Part shown: piece by piece, positions 36,757 to 45,482 of the stretch
How the letters are laid out: every line of letters begins with the position of its first letter
How positions within the stretch are numbered: the first letter of the stretch is position 1
Assembly (NCBI RefSeq): GCF_034006665.1
Contig: NZ_JAVESI010000013.1
Coordinates: 16,783 to 80,782, forward strand
DNA length: 64,000 bases
Direction of reading: 5' to 3'
DNA from: Trichloromonas sp034006665
GTDB taxonomy: Bacteria; Desulfobacterota; Desulfuromonadia; Desulfuromonadales; Trichloromonadaceae
The notes under the pieces: model-generated
Databases searched by the model: none
Told to the model about the DNA's origin: nothing
The model's input: the letters and a program-made list of their open reading frames with translations, nothing else
Made by a program: the position numbers and the translations under genes

Positions 36757-38152
36757 GAGCCTCTTGCAAAAGCTTATGCAGTTTTTTGAATACAGATAAC
36801 TAGACGACAAAAAAGTTGAGCTTCAGGGGCAACAGTCTGATATTATTAGGTTACGACGCCAAATAATAATCAGGAGATGCCCATGAAGCTCAAGGAAAAA
36901 ATATCATGGTTGATGGGAACAGTACAGCAAAGTTTGTTCCCTTATCTTGATGAATGCTTGCCCGGTCCAATGACAGAACCGGAGAAGCATTTGGTCAAGA
37001 TCCTTGAGCTGGTCCAAATTGAAAAGTATGTGCCGGTCAGTGCCAAGCGACAATGGCTAGGACGGCGGTTGAAAGAGCGGGAAGCTCTTGCCAGAGCGTT
37101 TATTGCTAAGTCCGCTCTGCGCTATCAGCACACCAGTTCTTTGCGCCACGCCCTGCTGAGCACCCCGAATCTGCGGATGATCTGCGGGTTCAGCAAGAGA
37201 CAGGATGTTCCTTCGGAAGCGACCTTTTCCCGGGCCTTTGCCGAATATGCTAAGGCCAGCTTGGGGACCGTGATTCACGATGCTTTGGTGAGGGAACATC
37301 TCAGCACGGAACTGATTGGCCACGTCAGCCGGGACTCGACGGCCATCACCGGACGGGAGAAACCCACGAAGAAGATCAAGGCTCCCAAGGTTGCCAAGAA
37401 AAAGGGACGGCCGACAAAAGGAGAGAACCGGCCGCCTGCCGAGCCGAAGCGGCTTGATGTTCAACGCACCCAAACGGCGCAGGAGGCCATCGCCAAACTG
37501 CCCAAGGTCTGCGATCGTGGCGTCAAGAAAAACGCCAAGGGGTATACGGAGACCTGGAACGGATTCAAGCTGCATTTGGATGTAAGCGACTGTGGCCTCC
37601 CCTTAAGTGCGGTATTGACGTCCGCTTCGGTGCATGACAGCCAAGTGGCGATTCCGTTGATGAAACTGACCAGCAGCAAGGTCACCTCCTGTTACGACTT
37701 GATGGATGCAGCCTACGACGCAGCTCAGATCTGGGAACAGAGCAGAGAGCTTGGGCATGTTCCGATTATCGATCGAAACCCTCGCGGCCACGAGATCGTT
37801 CCGATGGCCCCGCATGAAGCGGTTCGTTACAATGAACGGACGGTAGCCGAGCGGTGCAATGGCCGTTTCAAGGACGAATTCGGTGGCCGCTGTGTTCAGG
37901 TTCGCGGAGCCGACAAGGTGATGATGCATCTGATGTTCGGCATCATTGCCCTGTTTGCCGATCAGTTACTCAAAGTCACTGGTTGCTGATTGCCAAAGAC
38001 CAAGAAAAGGGTCAATAAGGGAGCAGTCCGCTCGAAGTCGGGGAAAATGGCTTCGCAGGACGCTCTCTGTTGGTTGCTTTTACAAAAATAAGGTGGAATC
38101 AACCCTTGGCGGAAGCTTGTTGTCGCCAGGCCAACACTTTTGCAAGAGGCTC
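36757..38152 (+). mobile_element. Complete insertion sequence with 16-bp terminal inverted repeats and 4-bp target duplication
   Basis: Ends GAGCCTCTTGCAAAAG (36757-36772) and CTTTTGCAAGAGGCTC (38137-38152) are perfect inverted repeats. The direct repeat ACCT flanks both sides (36753-36756 and 38153-38156). The 1396-bp element carries one intact DDE transposase gene. Intact ends, target duplication and frame indicate a recent insertion. It sits between the MscS gene and sigma-54 module B. Confidence 0.9.
36883..37989 (+). CDS. DDE transposase of the intact IS (IS4/IS5-type)
   Basis: 368 aa. It has an N-terminal helical domain (ARAFIAKSALRYQHTSSLRHALLSTPNLRMICGF, SEATFSRAFAEYA) and a DDE core: first Asp in HVSRDSTAI, second in DLMDAAYDA, and Glu in TVAERCNGRFKDEFGG. 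A Lys-rich insert (KKIKAPKVAKKKGRPTKG) follows the first Asp. The ATG at 36883 is 6 nt behind AGGAG; an ATG at 36877 overlaps the ribosome site. The family is assigned from the fold pattern, not from a database match. Confidence 0.85.
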   Translation: MKLKEKISWLMGTVQQSLFPYLDECLPGPMTEPEKHLVKILELVQIEKYVPVSAKRQWLGRRLKEREALARAFIAKSALRYQHTSSLRHALLSTPNLRMICGFSKRQDVPSEATFSRAFAEYAKASLGTVIHDALVREHLSTELIGHVSRDSTAITGREKPTKKIKAPKVAKKKGRPTKGENRPPAEPKRLDVQRTQTAQEAIAKLPKVCDRGVKKNAKGYTETWNGFKLHLDVSDCGLPLSAVLTSASVHDSQVAIPLMKLTSSKVTSCYDLMDAAYDAAQIWEQSRELGHVPIIDRNPRGHEIVPMAPHEAVRYNERTVAERCNGRFKDEFGGRCVQVRGADKVMMHLMFGIIALFADQLLKVTGC

Positions 38153-38189
38153 ACCTAAGACGCAAAAAAACATCGCCTCGCAACACCTC

Positions 38190-38293
38190 CCGCCATATCC
38201 GACGGTTATGCCAAGTATGGCGGCTGTCGCTGACGGCTTTCCCCGCACCCCTTCCGCTCTCGTTCCTCCTTCCCCTTTATAATCAGCACGTTG
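38190..38293 (+). promoter_or_regulatory. Module B: enhancer inverted repeat plus IHF-like site
   Basis: Perfect inverted repeat CCGCCATA-N18-TATGGCGG (38190-38223), the shared word GCTGACGG just after it, then AATCAG-N4-TTG (38281-38293), one base off the IHF consensus. Spacer length, order and the CCCCTTTATAATCA context match module A. Confidence 0.75.
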
Positions 38294-38319
38294 CACTTCT
38301 GAAATCCGCAACTTCCCGG

Positions 38320-38334
38320 CGGCACGTTCATTGC
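38320..38334 (+). promoter_or_regulatory. Sigma-54 (-24/-12) promoter B
   Basis: CGGCACGTTCATTGC, with GG and GC ten nt apart. It differs from promoter A at two positions. It lies about 90 bp before the DUF4398 lipoprotein gene. Confidence 0.82.
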
Positions 38335-38424
38335 GATTGAACAGGCTACACGAACGGTAGCTTATGTCGCGGAAGACACATCCTGTGGAAAAATCCAAAC
38401 GCAATTAAAACCGGAGAAAAGGAA

Positions 38425-38808
38425 ATGAGTATGAAAATCTGGATGATGCTGAATGCGTGTCTGGTCACGTTGTTCATGGTTGCTCTGTCCGGCTGTGCCG
38501 TTCAGACGCCTGCCCCGGCGAAGCAGGTCACCCTGGCTACCCAATCGATTGCCCAAGCGGAAAGTTCGGGGGCCGTGGAGTTCGCCCCGGTGGAACTTAA
38601 AGCGGCGCGGGACAAACTGAGCCAGGCCAAAGTCGCCATGGACAAGGAAGAAAACCTCAAGGCCAAACGACTCGCCGACGAGGCCATGGTCGATGCCAAT
38701 CTGGCGGAGGCCAAGGCGCGGTCCGCCAAGGCGCAAAAGGTTGTGGAAGAATTGAAGGAAAGCATCAACGTCTTGCGGGAAGAGATGAAACGCAAGACCA
38801 ATCCCTAA
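38425..38808 (+). CDS. DUF4398 lipoprotein
   Basis: 127 aa. It has a signal peptide with lipobox LSGCA (Cys near residue 24), then one long charged helix from about 50 to 127 with Ala/Lys/Glu periodicity (AARDKLSQAKVAMDKEENLKAKRLADEAMVDANLAEAKARSAKAQ), the DUF4398 pattern. Probably a lipid-anchored periplasmic coiled coil. GGAG stands 8 nt before the ATG. It is the first gene behind sigma-54 promoter B and is followed at 34 nt by the OmpA-like gene, which starts with the same kind of helix. Confidence 0.85.
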   Translation: MSMKIWMMLNACLVTLFMVALSGCAVQTPAPAKQVTLATQSIAQAESSGAVEFAPVELKAARDKLSQAKVAMDKEENLKAKRLADEAMVDANLAEAKARSAKAQKVVEELKESINVLREEMKRKTNP

Positions 38809-38842
38809 GTCATTGCCGTTATTTTTCGTAAAGGAGAACACC

Positions 38843-39793
38843 ATGAAGATATTTTCGTTGCCCTTGATGCTTCTGCTTGGGGTGTCCGTTGTTGGCGGGC
38901 TGTTGTTTGGTTGCAGCCCGGCTGTCCGGGAAAATGCCATGCTTGAACAAGCCCGATCGGCCTTTGCCGCGGCCCAGGCCGACCCCGATGTGCAAAAGAA
39001 TGCCCCACTCGAACTGCAAAAAGCGAAAGTCGATCTGGAAAAGGCGGAAAAATCGCTGAAAGAGGGAGCCGAGGCTCCGGAAGTGGAACACTTCGCCTAT
39101 CTGGCTAAGCAACGTAGCGCCATCGCCCGGGAAGCCGCCAACGTGAAATTGGCGGAGCAGGCGGTGGATGCGGCCAGCGCGGAACGGAGCACGGTTCTCC
39201 TGAAGGCCCGGACCCTGGAGGCGGATCAGGCGGTGCGATTGGCTGAAGCGCAAAAAAGGGAAGCCGTGATTGCCGGTGAGCGGGCTGAAGCCGCCCGTCT
39301 GCAAGCCGGAGCGATGACCGCCGAAGCGGAAAAGGCCAAAGCCGAGGCGCTGGCGGCCGAAGCCCAAATGAAGAAACTGCAAGCCCAGATTGCCGAGTTG
39401 CAGGCTACCCAATCGGAACGGGGTCTGGTGATAACCCTGGGGGACGTTCTCTTCGACACCAACAAAAGCGAACTCCGCTCGGGCGCGCGTTACACCATCG
39501 ACAAACTCGCCGCGTTTTTGGCTGAATACCCGACGCGTAATGTATTGATCGAAGGCTTTACCGACAGTACCGGGTCCGTGGAATACAATCAGCGCCTCTC
39601 CGAGCGCCGCGCCGAAGCGGTACGGAATGTCCTCGCGGCCCAAGGGATCGATCCCCGCCGGCTCATGACCCGCGGTTATGGTGTCGAGTACCCCGTTGCC
39701 GGCAACGAAACGGCCGAAGGCCGGCAGTGTAACCGGCGGGTCGAGGTCATCATTTCGGATGAGGATGGACGCATCATGGAACGAAAATATTGA
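38843..39793 (+). CDS. OmpA-family lipoprotein with N-terminal DUF4398 coiled coil
   Basis: About 316 aa. It has a lipobox-type signal peptide (LLFGCS), a long Ala/Glu/Lys-rich helical region (about 30-195), and a C-terminal OmpA peptidoglycan-binding domain: VITLGDVLFDTNKSELRSGARYTIDKLAAFL, IEGFTDSTGSVEYNQRLSERRAEAV, RGYGVEYPVAGNETAEGRQCNRRVEVII. The Asp and Arg that bind diaminopimelate in this family are present. It probably ties the outer membrane to the wall. The ATG at 38843 has AAGGAG 7 nt upstream. Confidence 0.92.
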   Translation: MKIFSLPLMLLLGVSVVGGLLFGCSPAVRENAMLEQARSAFAAAQADPDVQKNAPLELQKAKVDLEKAEKSLKEGAEAPEVEHFAYLAKQRSAIAREAANVKLAEQAVDAASAERSTVLLKARTLEADQAVRLAEAQKREAVIAGERAEAARLQAGAMTAEAEKAKAEALAAEAQMKKLQAQIAELQATQSERGLVITLGDVLFDTNKSELRSGARYTIDKLAAFLAEYPTRNVLIEGFTDSTGSVEYNQRLSERRAEAVRNVLAAQGIDPRRLMTRGYGVEYPVAGNETAEGRQCNRRVEVIISDEDGRIMERKY

Positions 39794-39897
39794 GCGCGTA
39801 AAGGTTTGAACTCATGGAATACAACGAGGTAGGGAGAGTCAGATTCAAACCCTTTGGCTGGAGCGAAGTCAACCACGATCACCGATGGGAGGACATC

Positions 39898-40077
39898 ATG
39901 AAATCGGGCAACAGGGACAAGGCGGAAGGTGCATTGCACGAGATGAAAGGCAAGGTCAAGGAAGTGGCCGGGAAGCTCACCGATAATCCCAAGCTGGAGG
40001 CCGAAGGCACGGCCGAGAAAATCGCCGGCAAGGTTCAGGGGAAAGTCGGCGAGGTGAAAAAGGTTTTGGGTGAGTAA
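39898..40077 (+). CDS. CsbD family stress protein
   Basis: 59 aa. KAEGALHEMKGKVKEVAGKLTDNPKLEAEGTAEKIAGKVQGKVGEVKK is a textbook CsbD sequence: short, Lys/Glu/Gly-rich and probably poorly folded. CsbD-type proteins are induced by general stress in many bacteria; biochemical activity unknown. The ATG at 39898 is 7 nt behind GGGAGG. It is part of the module B cluster. Confidence 0.9.
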   Translation: MKSGNRDKAEGALHEMKGKVKEVAGKLTDNPKLEAEGTAEKIAGKVQGKVGEVKKVLGE

Positions 40078-40201
40078 TAAAGACGGCGTGTCGTTCACCG
40101 CGAACCGGTTGCGGTGGCAACGATACGTCCTGACCAGGCACCGGAAGCATGTGGCCTTCGGAGCAAATGATGAAGAAAACAGCGAACAAGGAGAACCGCG
40201 A

Positions 40202-40957
40202 ATGAAAGCAAAAAGCAGCATATCTCTATGGATGGCCGCCGTGGCGTTATTGGCCTTCGGTCTTCCCGTACAGGCGTCCGATACGGACGAGCGCATCGAA
40301 GCCTCCGCCAAGGAATCTTATGTCTTCAAGACCTACCTGAAAGACGATGACATCAAGATCAAGGCGAAGGATGGCGCCGTCACGATGACGGGCATGGTCA
40401 CCGAGGACTCTCACCGAACCTTGGCCGGCGAGACCCTGGCGAGCCTGCCCGGGGTCAAGAGTGTGGATAACGAGCTGAAGGTCCAAGGAGATCTTCCCAC
40501 CGAGAAGTCGGATGCATGGCTCCTGACGAAAGTGAAAACCTCCCTGCTGTACCATAGCAGCGTGAGTGGGCTTCAGACCGAGGTCGACGTCAAAGACGGC
40601 ATCGTGACCCTACGCGGCGAAGCGAACAATCAGGCGCAGAAGGAATTGACCGCGAAATACGCCGCGGATGTCGAAGGGGTCAAAACCGTTAACAATGAGA
40701 TGACCGTGGCCAAACCCGAGAAAGAGGGCCGCACGGCCGGCGACAAGATCGATGACGCATCGATCACCGCGCTGGTCAAGACGTCCCTGCTTTATCATCG
40801 CTCGACCAGCGGATTTCAGACCAAGGTCGAGACCAAGGACGGCGTGGTCACTTTGAGCGGCAAGGTCGGTAGCGTGGCCGAAAAAGACCTGGCCACCCAA
40901 TACGCCAAAGATGTAAACGGCGTGATCGAGGTTAAGAACCTGATGACCATCGAATAA
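40202..40957 (+). CDS. Periplasmic BON-domain protein (three BON repeats, OsmY-like)
   Basis: 251 aa with a signal peptide (about 1-23, ending VQAS). Three BON units follow: about 30-95 (ESYVFKTYLKDDDIKIKAKDGAVTMTGMV), about 100-175 (LLTKVKTSLLYHSSVSGLQTEVDVKDGIVTLRGEA) and about 185-250 (TALVKTSLLYHRSTSGFQTKVETKDGVVTLSGKV). Units two and three are near copies. BON proteins such as OsmY bind phospholipid surfaces and are induced by osmotic stress. AAGGAG precedes the ATG at 40202. Confidence 0.9.
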   Translation: MKAKSSISLWMAAVALLAFGLPVQASDTDERIEASAKESYVFKTYLKDDDIKIKAKDGAVTMTGMVTEDSHRTLAGETLASLPGVKSVDNELKVQGDLPTEKSDAWLLTKVKTSLLYHSSVSGLQTEVDVKDGIVTLRGEANNQAQKELTAKYAADVEGVKTVNNEMTVAKPEKEGRTAGDKIDDASITALVKTSLLYHRSTSGFQTKVETKDGVVTLSGKVGSVAEKDLATQYAKDVNGVIEVKNLMTIE

Positions 40958-41044
40958 CCCCAAAGCGACGGAATGCCGACTGCCGGTTGTTACAGTAAGG
41001 TAATCGCCGGCAGTCGGCAAATGTCGTCGGAAAAGGAGGCGCGT

Positions 41045-41191
41045 ATGCTCTGGACTATTGCGGCAATCCTCGTTGTTCTATGGGTTCTTGGGCTGGTAAG
41101 CAATGCCTCGATGGGCGGCTTCATTCACCTCTTGCTGGTCATTGCCATTGTTGTGGTGGTGCTCGGGTTTGTCAGGGGGCGCCGATCCTGA
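41045..41191 (+). CDS. Small lmo0937-type membrane protein (copy 1)
   Basis: 48 aa with two membrane helices: LWTIAAILVVLWVLGLVS and GGFIHLLLVIAIVVVVLGF, ending GRRS. AAAGGAGG stands before the ATG. A close relative is at 44133. The family is small, hydrophobic and of unknown function, frequent in stress-gene clusters. Confidence 0.8.
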   Translation: MLWTIAAILVVLWVLGLVSNASMGGFIHLLLVIAIVVVVLGFVRGRRS

Positions 41192-41218
41192 CTCGGCGGA
41201 TCAGGTGAAAGTTAGAAC

Positions 41219-41335
41219 ATGACGGTAAAGAAGATGGCGGCCATCGTGCTGATCGTAATCGGCATTCTGGGGTTGGTCTACGGCGGTTTCAGCCACATCG
41301 GGGAGACTCACGGGAGAGCCAGGCTGGTTTTTTGA
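41219..41335 (+). pseudogene. Truncated DUF3185 membrane protein
   Basis: 38 codons: MTVKKMAAIVLIVIGILGLVYGGFSHIGETHG, then an early stop. The beginning matches the first helix and FSYT.ETH motif of DUF3185 proteins such as the one at 43773 (73 aa), but the second helix is missing. The sequence after 41290 no longer resembles the family. Probably a decayed copy; a functional single-helix peptide cannot be excluded. Confidence 0.55.
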
Positions 41336-41380
41336 TAAGGCAAGCGGTTGGAAAGTTCTTTCTGAACGGGGTGTGACAAG

Positions 41381-42775
41381 ATGACCATCGCCAAACCTCG
41401 CCAGTGCTTCTTCCTTCTACTTTCATCCCTGCTCATCATCGCCGGTGGCTGTGCGACTTTGCCGAACGTCGCTGAACATATCGAGGAAACTCCGAGCGCG
41501 CGGCAACCCCGGCAAATCGTATCGTCCAAGGGGTTGTTGTCCCCCCGGAAAAGCCAGGCGATCATGGAACGCCTGCAGCAATCGGTTGGACCGACGGACA
41601 TCCTTGGCCGCCACACCGTCGTGGTCGAATCGGTCACCGAAAGCCCGCTGACGAAGGGAAATAAAGTCACTCTGCTCGCGGATGGCGAGGCGACCTATGC
41701 CGCGATGTTTCAAGCGCTGGAGAAGGCCCAAGACCATATCAACCTCGAAAGCTATATCATCGAAGACGATGAAATCGGCCGTCAATTCGCCGACCTTCTG
41801 CTGAAGAAGCAAGCGGAAGGGGTTCAGGTCCATCTTCTTTATGACAGTGTCGGCAGCATGTACACCCCCGCGGCATTTTTTCAGCGCCTGCGCGACGGCG
41901 GCGTTCAAGTGGTCGAGTTCAATCCGATCAATCCCATGGAGGCGCGGGGGGAATGGCGACTTGACCAGAGGGATCACCGCAAGATTCTGCTGGTTGACGG
42001 CAAGGTCGCGATTATCGGGGGCATCAATATCAGCAAGGTTTATTCAAGTAATCCGTTTCATCGAAAACAAAATGAAGAGGCGCCCATTCACTGGCGGGAC
42101 ACCGATGTCCAGATCGAAGGCCCGGCCGTGGCGGAATTCCAGAAACTTTTTTTCGCCACCTGGCTGAAGCAGAAAGGTCCGCGAGTTTCCGACCGGAACT
42201 ATTTCCCCGAACTGAAAGAAAAGGGGGAGGCTTTGGTCCGGGTGGTCAGCAGCACTCCGGGAGAGACCAACCGGATCCCTTTCGTCGTGTATGTGTCGGC
42301 CATCAGCTTTGCGGAGCATTCGATTCATCTGACGAATTCCTATTTCATTCCCGACGATCAGATTCTGAAGGCGCTGACCGATGCGGCGCGACGCGGGGTC
42401 GACGTCAAGATTATTCTCCCTGGGGCCACTGATTCCCGCTTGGCGTTATATGTACAACGACAACATTATTCAGAGCTTTTGCATGCGGGGGTGAAGATAT
42501 ACGAACACGACACCTCCCTGTTGCACGCGAAAACCGCGGTGATTGATCAGGTCTGGTCGACGGTCGGATCGACCAACCTCGATTATTTGAGTCTGCTGAG
42601 CAATGACGAGGTGAACGCGGTCATCTTGAGTCGCGAATTCGCCGTTGAAATGGAAGAGATGTTTGTCAGGGATCTTGCCGACTCCAGACAAATTGAATGG
42701 GAAGAATGGAAAAAACGACCTTTGTTTCCCAGGGTCAGGGAGTGGTTCGTGAATTTATTTGTTCGTTGGTTGTGA
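41381..42775 (+). CDS. Phospholipase D-like / cardiolipin synthase-like lipoprotein
   Basis: 464 aa. The N-terminal hydrophobic stretch ends in GGCA (lipobox), so it is probably membrane-anchored and periplasmic. Two PLD catalytic motifs are present: DHRKILLVDGKVAIIGGINIS near residue 195 and LHAKTAVIDQVWSTVGSTNLD near 381 (H-x-K-x4-D in both). This is the layout of cardiolipin synthases ClsA/ClsB, which transfer phosphatidyl groups between phosphatidylglycerol molecules; the lipobox is unusual for ClsA. It may reshape lipids in the stress response of module B. The ribosome site is weak. Confidence 0.85.
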   Translation: MTIAKPRQCFFLLLSSLLIIAGGCATLPNVAEHIEETPSARQPRQIVSSKGLLSPRKSQAIMERLQQSVGPTDILGRHTVVVESVTESPLTKGNKVTLLADGEATYAAMFQALEKAQDHINLESYIIEDDEIGRQFADLLLKKQAEGVQVHLLYDSVGSMYTPAAFFQRLRDGGVQVVEFNPINPMEARGEWRLDQRDHRKILLVDGKVAIIGGINISKVYSSNPFHRKQNEEAPIHWRDTDVQIEGPAVAEFQKLFFATWLKQKGPRVSDRNYFPELKEKGEALVRVVSSTPGETNRIPFVVYVSAISFAEHSIHLTNSYFIPDDQILKALTDAARRGVDVKIILPGATDSRLALYVQRQHYSELLHAGVKIYEHDTSLLHAKTAVIDQVWSTVGSTNLDYLSLLSNDEVNAVILSREFAVEMEEMFVRDLADSRQIEWEEWKKRPLFPRVREWFVNLFVRWL

Positions 42776-42776
42776 G

Positions 42777-43685
42777 ATGAGAAATTTCCTGCTCCTATTC
42801 GGAGCGCTGTCTCTTTTGGTGTCCGGGAACGCCTTCGCTGTCGAAAAGCTCCGGCCGGAAGAAGCGCTGCTGCGTGAGGTTTACGACCAGAGCCAAGCCA
42901 AATTGGCGAACAACAGCTTCGGCCTGCCACTCTTTCTCGAGTCGTTTTCGGAAGACGGCAGATCTGATGTGGATGTTTACGGGGTCTTCGATGCTCCCTT
43001 TGCCAGCGTTGTCGATGCCCTCAGGGTTCCGGCCAACTGGTGCGATATCGCCGCCCTCCATCCCAACGTCAAAGCCTGCACCTACCAGGGAGAGTCGGGC
43101 GCCTGGCTACTGACTTTTTATCTGGGGCGAAAATTTTATCAACCGCCGGAAGATACGCGCCAGGTCATTTACCACTTCCGCAACGCTGCGCGGCGGCCAG
43201 GATATCTGGACATCGTCCTTGCTGCCAACGCCGGTCCTTTCGGCACCAAGGACCACCGGATCAGGTTCGAGGCCTTGCCCCTTGATGAGGGAAAAACCTT
43301 CGTCCACGTAAGTTATGGCTATCGCGACACGCTCGCCCTGCGCCTTGCAACCGAGGGCTATTTTTCAACCCTCGGTTCGGGCAAGGTCGGGTTCACGGTG
43401 ACCGGAACCGACCGAAAGGGTGAACCCGTCTATATCGGCGGGTCTCGCGGAGCGGTTGAACGCAACGCGGTCCGCTACTATTTCGCCATCCAGGCATTCA
43501 TGAGCAGCTTGCACTCTCCCGCCGCAAGCCGGTTCGGCAGGAGAATCGACACATGGTACGAGCTGACGAACCGTTACCGGAGGCAGCTGTTCGAACTGGA
43601 CAAAAAGGACTACCTCGCCTTCAAGATCAACGAACATGAGAACCAGTTGAGGCTCCAGCGGTCGCTCGGGACGAGTTCTCAGTAA
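42777..43685 (+). CDS. Secreted protein of unknown function, possible START/SRPBCC-like fold
   Basis: 302 aa. It has a signal peptide (about 1-20, FAVEKL after it). The body contains a beta-rich region reminiscent of lipid-binding SRPBCC domains (DVDVYGVFDAPFASVVDALRVPANWCDIAALHPNVKAC, then repeated strands to FEALPLDEGKTFVHVSYGY). The resemblance is my inference from strand pattern; no catalytic motif is recognised. The ATG is one nt after the PLD stop codon, so the two are translationally coupled and likely work together, perhaps in lipid transfer. Confidence 0.7.
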   Translation: MRNFLLLFGALSLLVSGNAFAVEKLRPEEALLREVYDQSQAKLANNSFGLPLFLESFSEDGRSDVDVYGVFDAPFASVVDALRVPANWCDIAALHPNVKACTYQGESGAWLLTFYLGRKFYQPPEDTRQVIYHFRNAARRPGYLDIVLAANAGPFGTKDHRIRFEALPLDEGKTFVHVSYGYRDTLALRLATEGYFSTLGSGKVGFTVTGTDRKGEPVYIGGSRGAVERNAVRYYFAIQAFMSSLHSPAASRFGRRIDTWYELTNRYRRQLFELDKKDYLAFKINEHENQLRLQRSLGTSSQ

Positions 43686-43772
43686 AAAGCAACGGCCGGT
43701 CAGGTCAAGAGATCCACACCCCGGCCGACTCAATAACGACCACCATGTAACTACGAGGGGAGGTGAACACCC

Positions 43773-43994
43773 ATGAAAACATACACATCTTTCGGCATCA
43801 TCCTCATCGTCGTGGCGGTGATCGCCTTTGCCTATCAGGGCATTTCCTACACAACCCGCGAAAAGGTTGTCGATCTCGGTCCCTTGCAGATGACGGCGGA
43901 ACGGACCAGAACGCTGCCGCTGCCGCCGATCGTCGGGATTATTGCCCTGGTTGGTGGGATCGTGCTGCTGGTCATGGGAAGGAAGAACAGTTGA
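43773..43994 (+). CDS. DUF3185 family small membrane protein
   Basis: 73 aa. Two membrane helices, FGIILIVVAVIAFAYQGISYT and PPIVGIIALVGGIVLLVMG, surround an extracytoplasmic loop TTREKVVDLGPLQMTAERTRTLPLPP. This is the complete DUF3185 pattern. GGGGAGG lies 9 nt before the ATG. Function unknown. Paired with the lmo0937-type gene at 44133, mirroring the pair at 41045/41219. Confidence 0.8.
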   Translation: MKTYTSFGIILIVVAVIAFAYQGISYTTREKVVDLGPLQMTAERTRTLPLPPIVGIIALVGGIVLLVMGRKNS

Positions 43995-44132
43995 GGCAGG
44001 ACAAAGTGGCGTTGTCGGGACAGGTTCGAAAACCCCGGCGCGCGACCGCCTATTGAAGGTTAAACCCAAGCGACGGAACAACTGCGGACAACCGTTGGCT
44101 GCGGGAAAAAGCCGTCCGGAAAGGAGAATTAT

Positions 44133-44282
44133 ATGTTGTGGACAGTCGCCGTAATCCTGATCGTGCTGTGGGCGTTGGGCCTGGTGAGCAGTTACACGAT
44201 GGGTGGGTTCATTCACATCCTGCTGGTTATTGCCGTAATCGTGGTGCTGCTCAATATCATTCGGGGGCGTCGGGTTTTATAA
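44133..44282 (+). CDS. Small lmo0937-type membrane protein (copy 2)
   Basis: 49 aa: MLWTVAVILIVLWALGLVSS then GGFIHILLVIAVIVVLLNIIRGRRVL. Closely similar to the product at 41045 (same MLW start, VSx2-3MGGFIH centre, GRR end). AAAGGAG stands before the ATG. Last gene before a strong bidirectional terminator. Confidence 0.8.
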   Translation: MLWTVAVILIVLWALGLVSSYTMGGFIHILLVIAVIVVLLNIIRGRRVL

Positions 44283-44301
44283 CCGCGCCGGGTTTTTCTC
44301 G

Positions 44302-44327
44302 GCTCCCCACGGCACCCCGTGGGGAGC
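44302..44327. terminator. Bidirectional terminator between convergent genes
   Basis: GCTCCCCACG pairs with CGTGGGGAGC around a short loop (44302-44327), immediately between the end of the module B cluster and the convergent protease gene. No long T-run is present on either side. Confidence 0.7.
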
Positions 44328-44328
44328 T

Positions 44329-45378
44329 TCATTGCAAAATCTGGGCGCAGACATGGGCCGCGAGGGCGGCGTTATCGGCGTACCGGCGCATCCACGAAGC
44401 CGTGGCGTTGTACTGTCGCAGCAGCTCCGCCGCTTTGATTTTCGCGTTTGCCGTGGCCTGGTAGGCATCGCCCTGCCACTGGGCCTTCAGCACTTCCTTT
44501 TCGGTAAACGCCGTGATTTGTTCGTACAGTTCAAGGGCTCGCTCATACTCGGCGGTGTCGAGCGGAAAGAAATCGTCCCAGCCGACATTGTCGATGCGCA
44601 CGCCAAAGCGTCGGACTTCGACGAAGCGGGTGCTGCGCGTGGTCCAATCGACCTCGGGGGTTTGCGTCGCGTAGGTGGCCATGCCGACCACCGCGTTGTA
44701 GGGGTAGGCGATGATCGGGCTGCCCGAGTTGCCCTCGACGAAGGCGGCGTCGATTTCGATTTTATCCGGGCCGATACCGAGCATCTTGCCGCGCAACGTG
44801 GTGACTACCCCGGCGCCGGCGCTGTTGCCGAAGACAACGACGGCTTCCTGATTGGTGACGTTGCCCATGTCCTGGTGGATGTCCAGCCAGGTCAGATCCT
44901 CGGTATTCTCCAACTCGTAGGCGACAATGTCGCGATCCCGGCAGATGTTGATCCGCGTCTGCTTGAGTTCCTTTCCGGCCACGGTGCGGAAGCGCAAAAT
45001 CCGATTGCCGAAGAGCACGTGGGCGTTGGAAAAAATCACCCGTTTCCCCTTGAATTCAGCCAGGAACCCCGTGCCGACCATGTGGTCGCCCTCGATCACC
45101 ACCACGCTTTTCAGATAATCCTTGTCGAACCGCGCGAACTCCGCTTCTTCGGCGGCCTTGCGCTCGTTTTCGAGTATTTCCCGCGCGGCCAGCGCCGCCT
45201 GACGGGCCATCTCCTCCCCGGCGGCCTGGGCCCGGATCAACGCGGCCTCGCGCTCCACGGTCACTTCCCCGGGCGGTATTTGCGGCGCAAGGGGAGGGGG
45301 GGGGGCGGCCATCCCGATCCGGGCCAGCAGACAGAGCGACAGGGCTATGAAAAACGCGTTTTTGCGTAAAAGGGTCAT
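44329..45378 (-). CDS. Secreted trypsin-like serine protease
   Basis: 349 aa. It has a signal peptide (about 1-24), a Pro-rich then helical Ala/Glu-rich segment, and a chymotrypsin-fold domain: VVVIEGDHMVGTGFLAEFKGKRVIFSNAHVL (catalytic His) and FVEGNSGSPIIAYPYNAVVGMATYA (catalytic Ser); the Asp is probably in the INICRDRDIVAYEL region. A C-terminal helical tail follows. No PDZ domain, so not a DegP-type protease. Substrate unknown. It is transcribed away from module C, whose promoter lies in the 320-bp gap to the right. Confidence 0.83.
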   Translation of the reverse strand: MTLLRKNAFFIALSLCLLARIGMAAPPPPLAPQIPPGEVTVEREAALIRAQAAGEEMARQAALAAREILENERKAAEEAEFARFDKDYLKSVVVIEGDHMVGTGFLAEFKGKRVIFSNAHVLFGNRILRFRTVAGKELKQTRINICRDRDIVAYELENTEDLTWLDIHQDMGNVTNQEAVVVFGNSAGAGVVTTLRGKMLGIGPDKIEIDAAFVEGNSGSPIIAYPYNAVVGMATYATQTPEVDWTTRSTRFVEVRRFGVRIDNVGWDDFFPLDTAEYERALELYEQITAFTEKEVLKAQWQGDAYQATANAKIKAAELLRQYNATASWMRRYADNAALAAHVCAQILQ

Positions 45379-45482
45379 GATCTTCTCCCGATTCCGGTCC
45401 TGGGTTAGTCTACAGTGTACCGCTCCATTTCATCGATGCAAAGCCGGGGACGGAGGAACCAGCGGATCGCCTTCACCGGACT

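Noticed and set aside
41219..41335. Small frame considered as a normal complete gene
   Set aside because: It matches only the first third of DUF3185 and stops early, so it is kept as a decayed copy.
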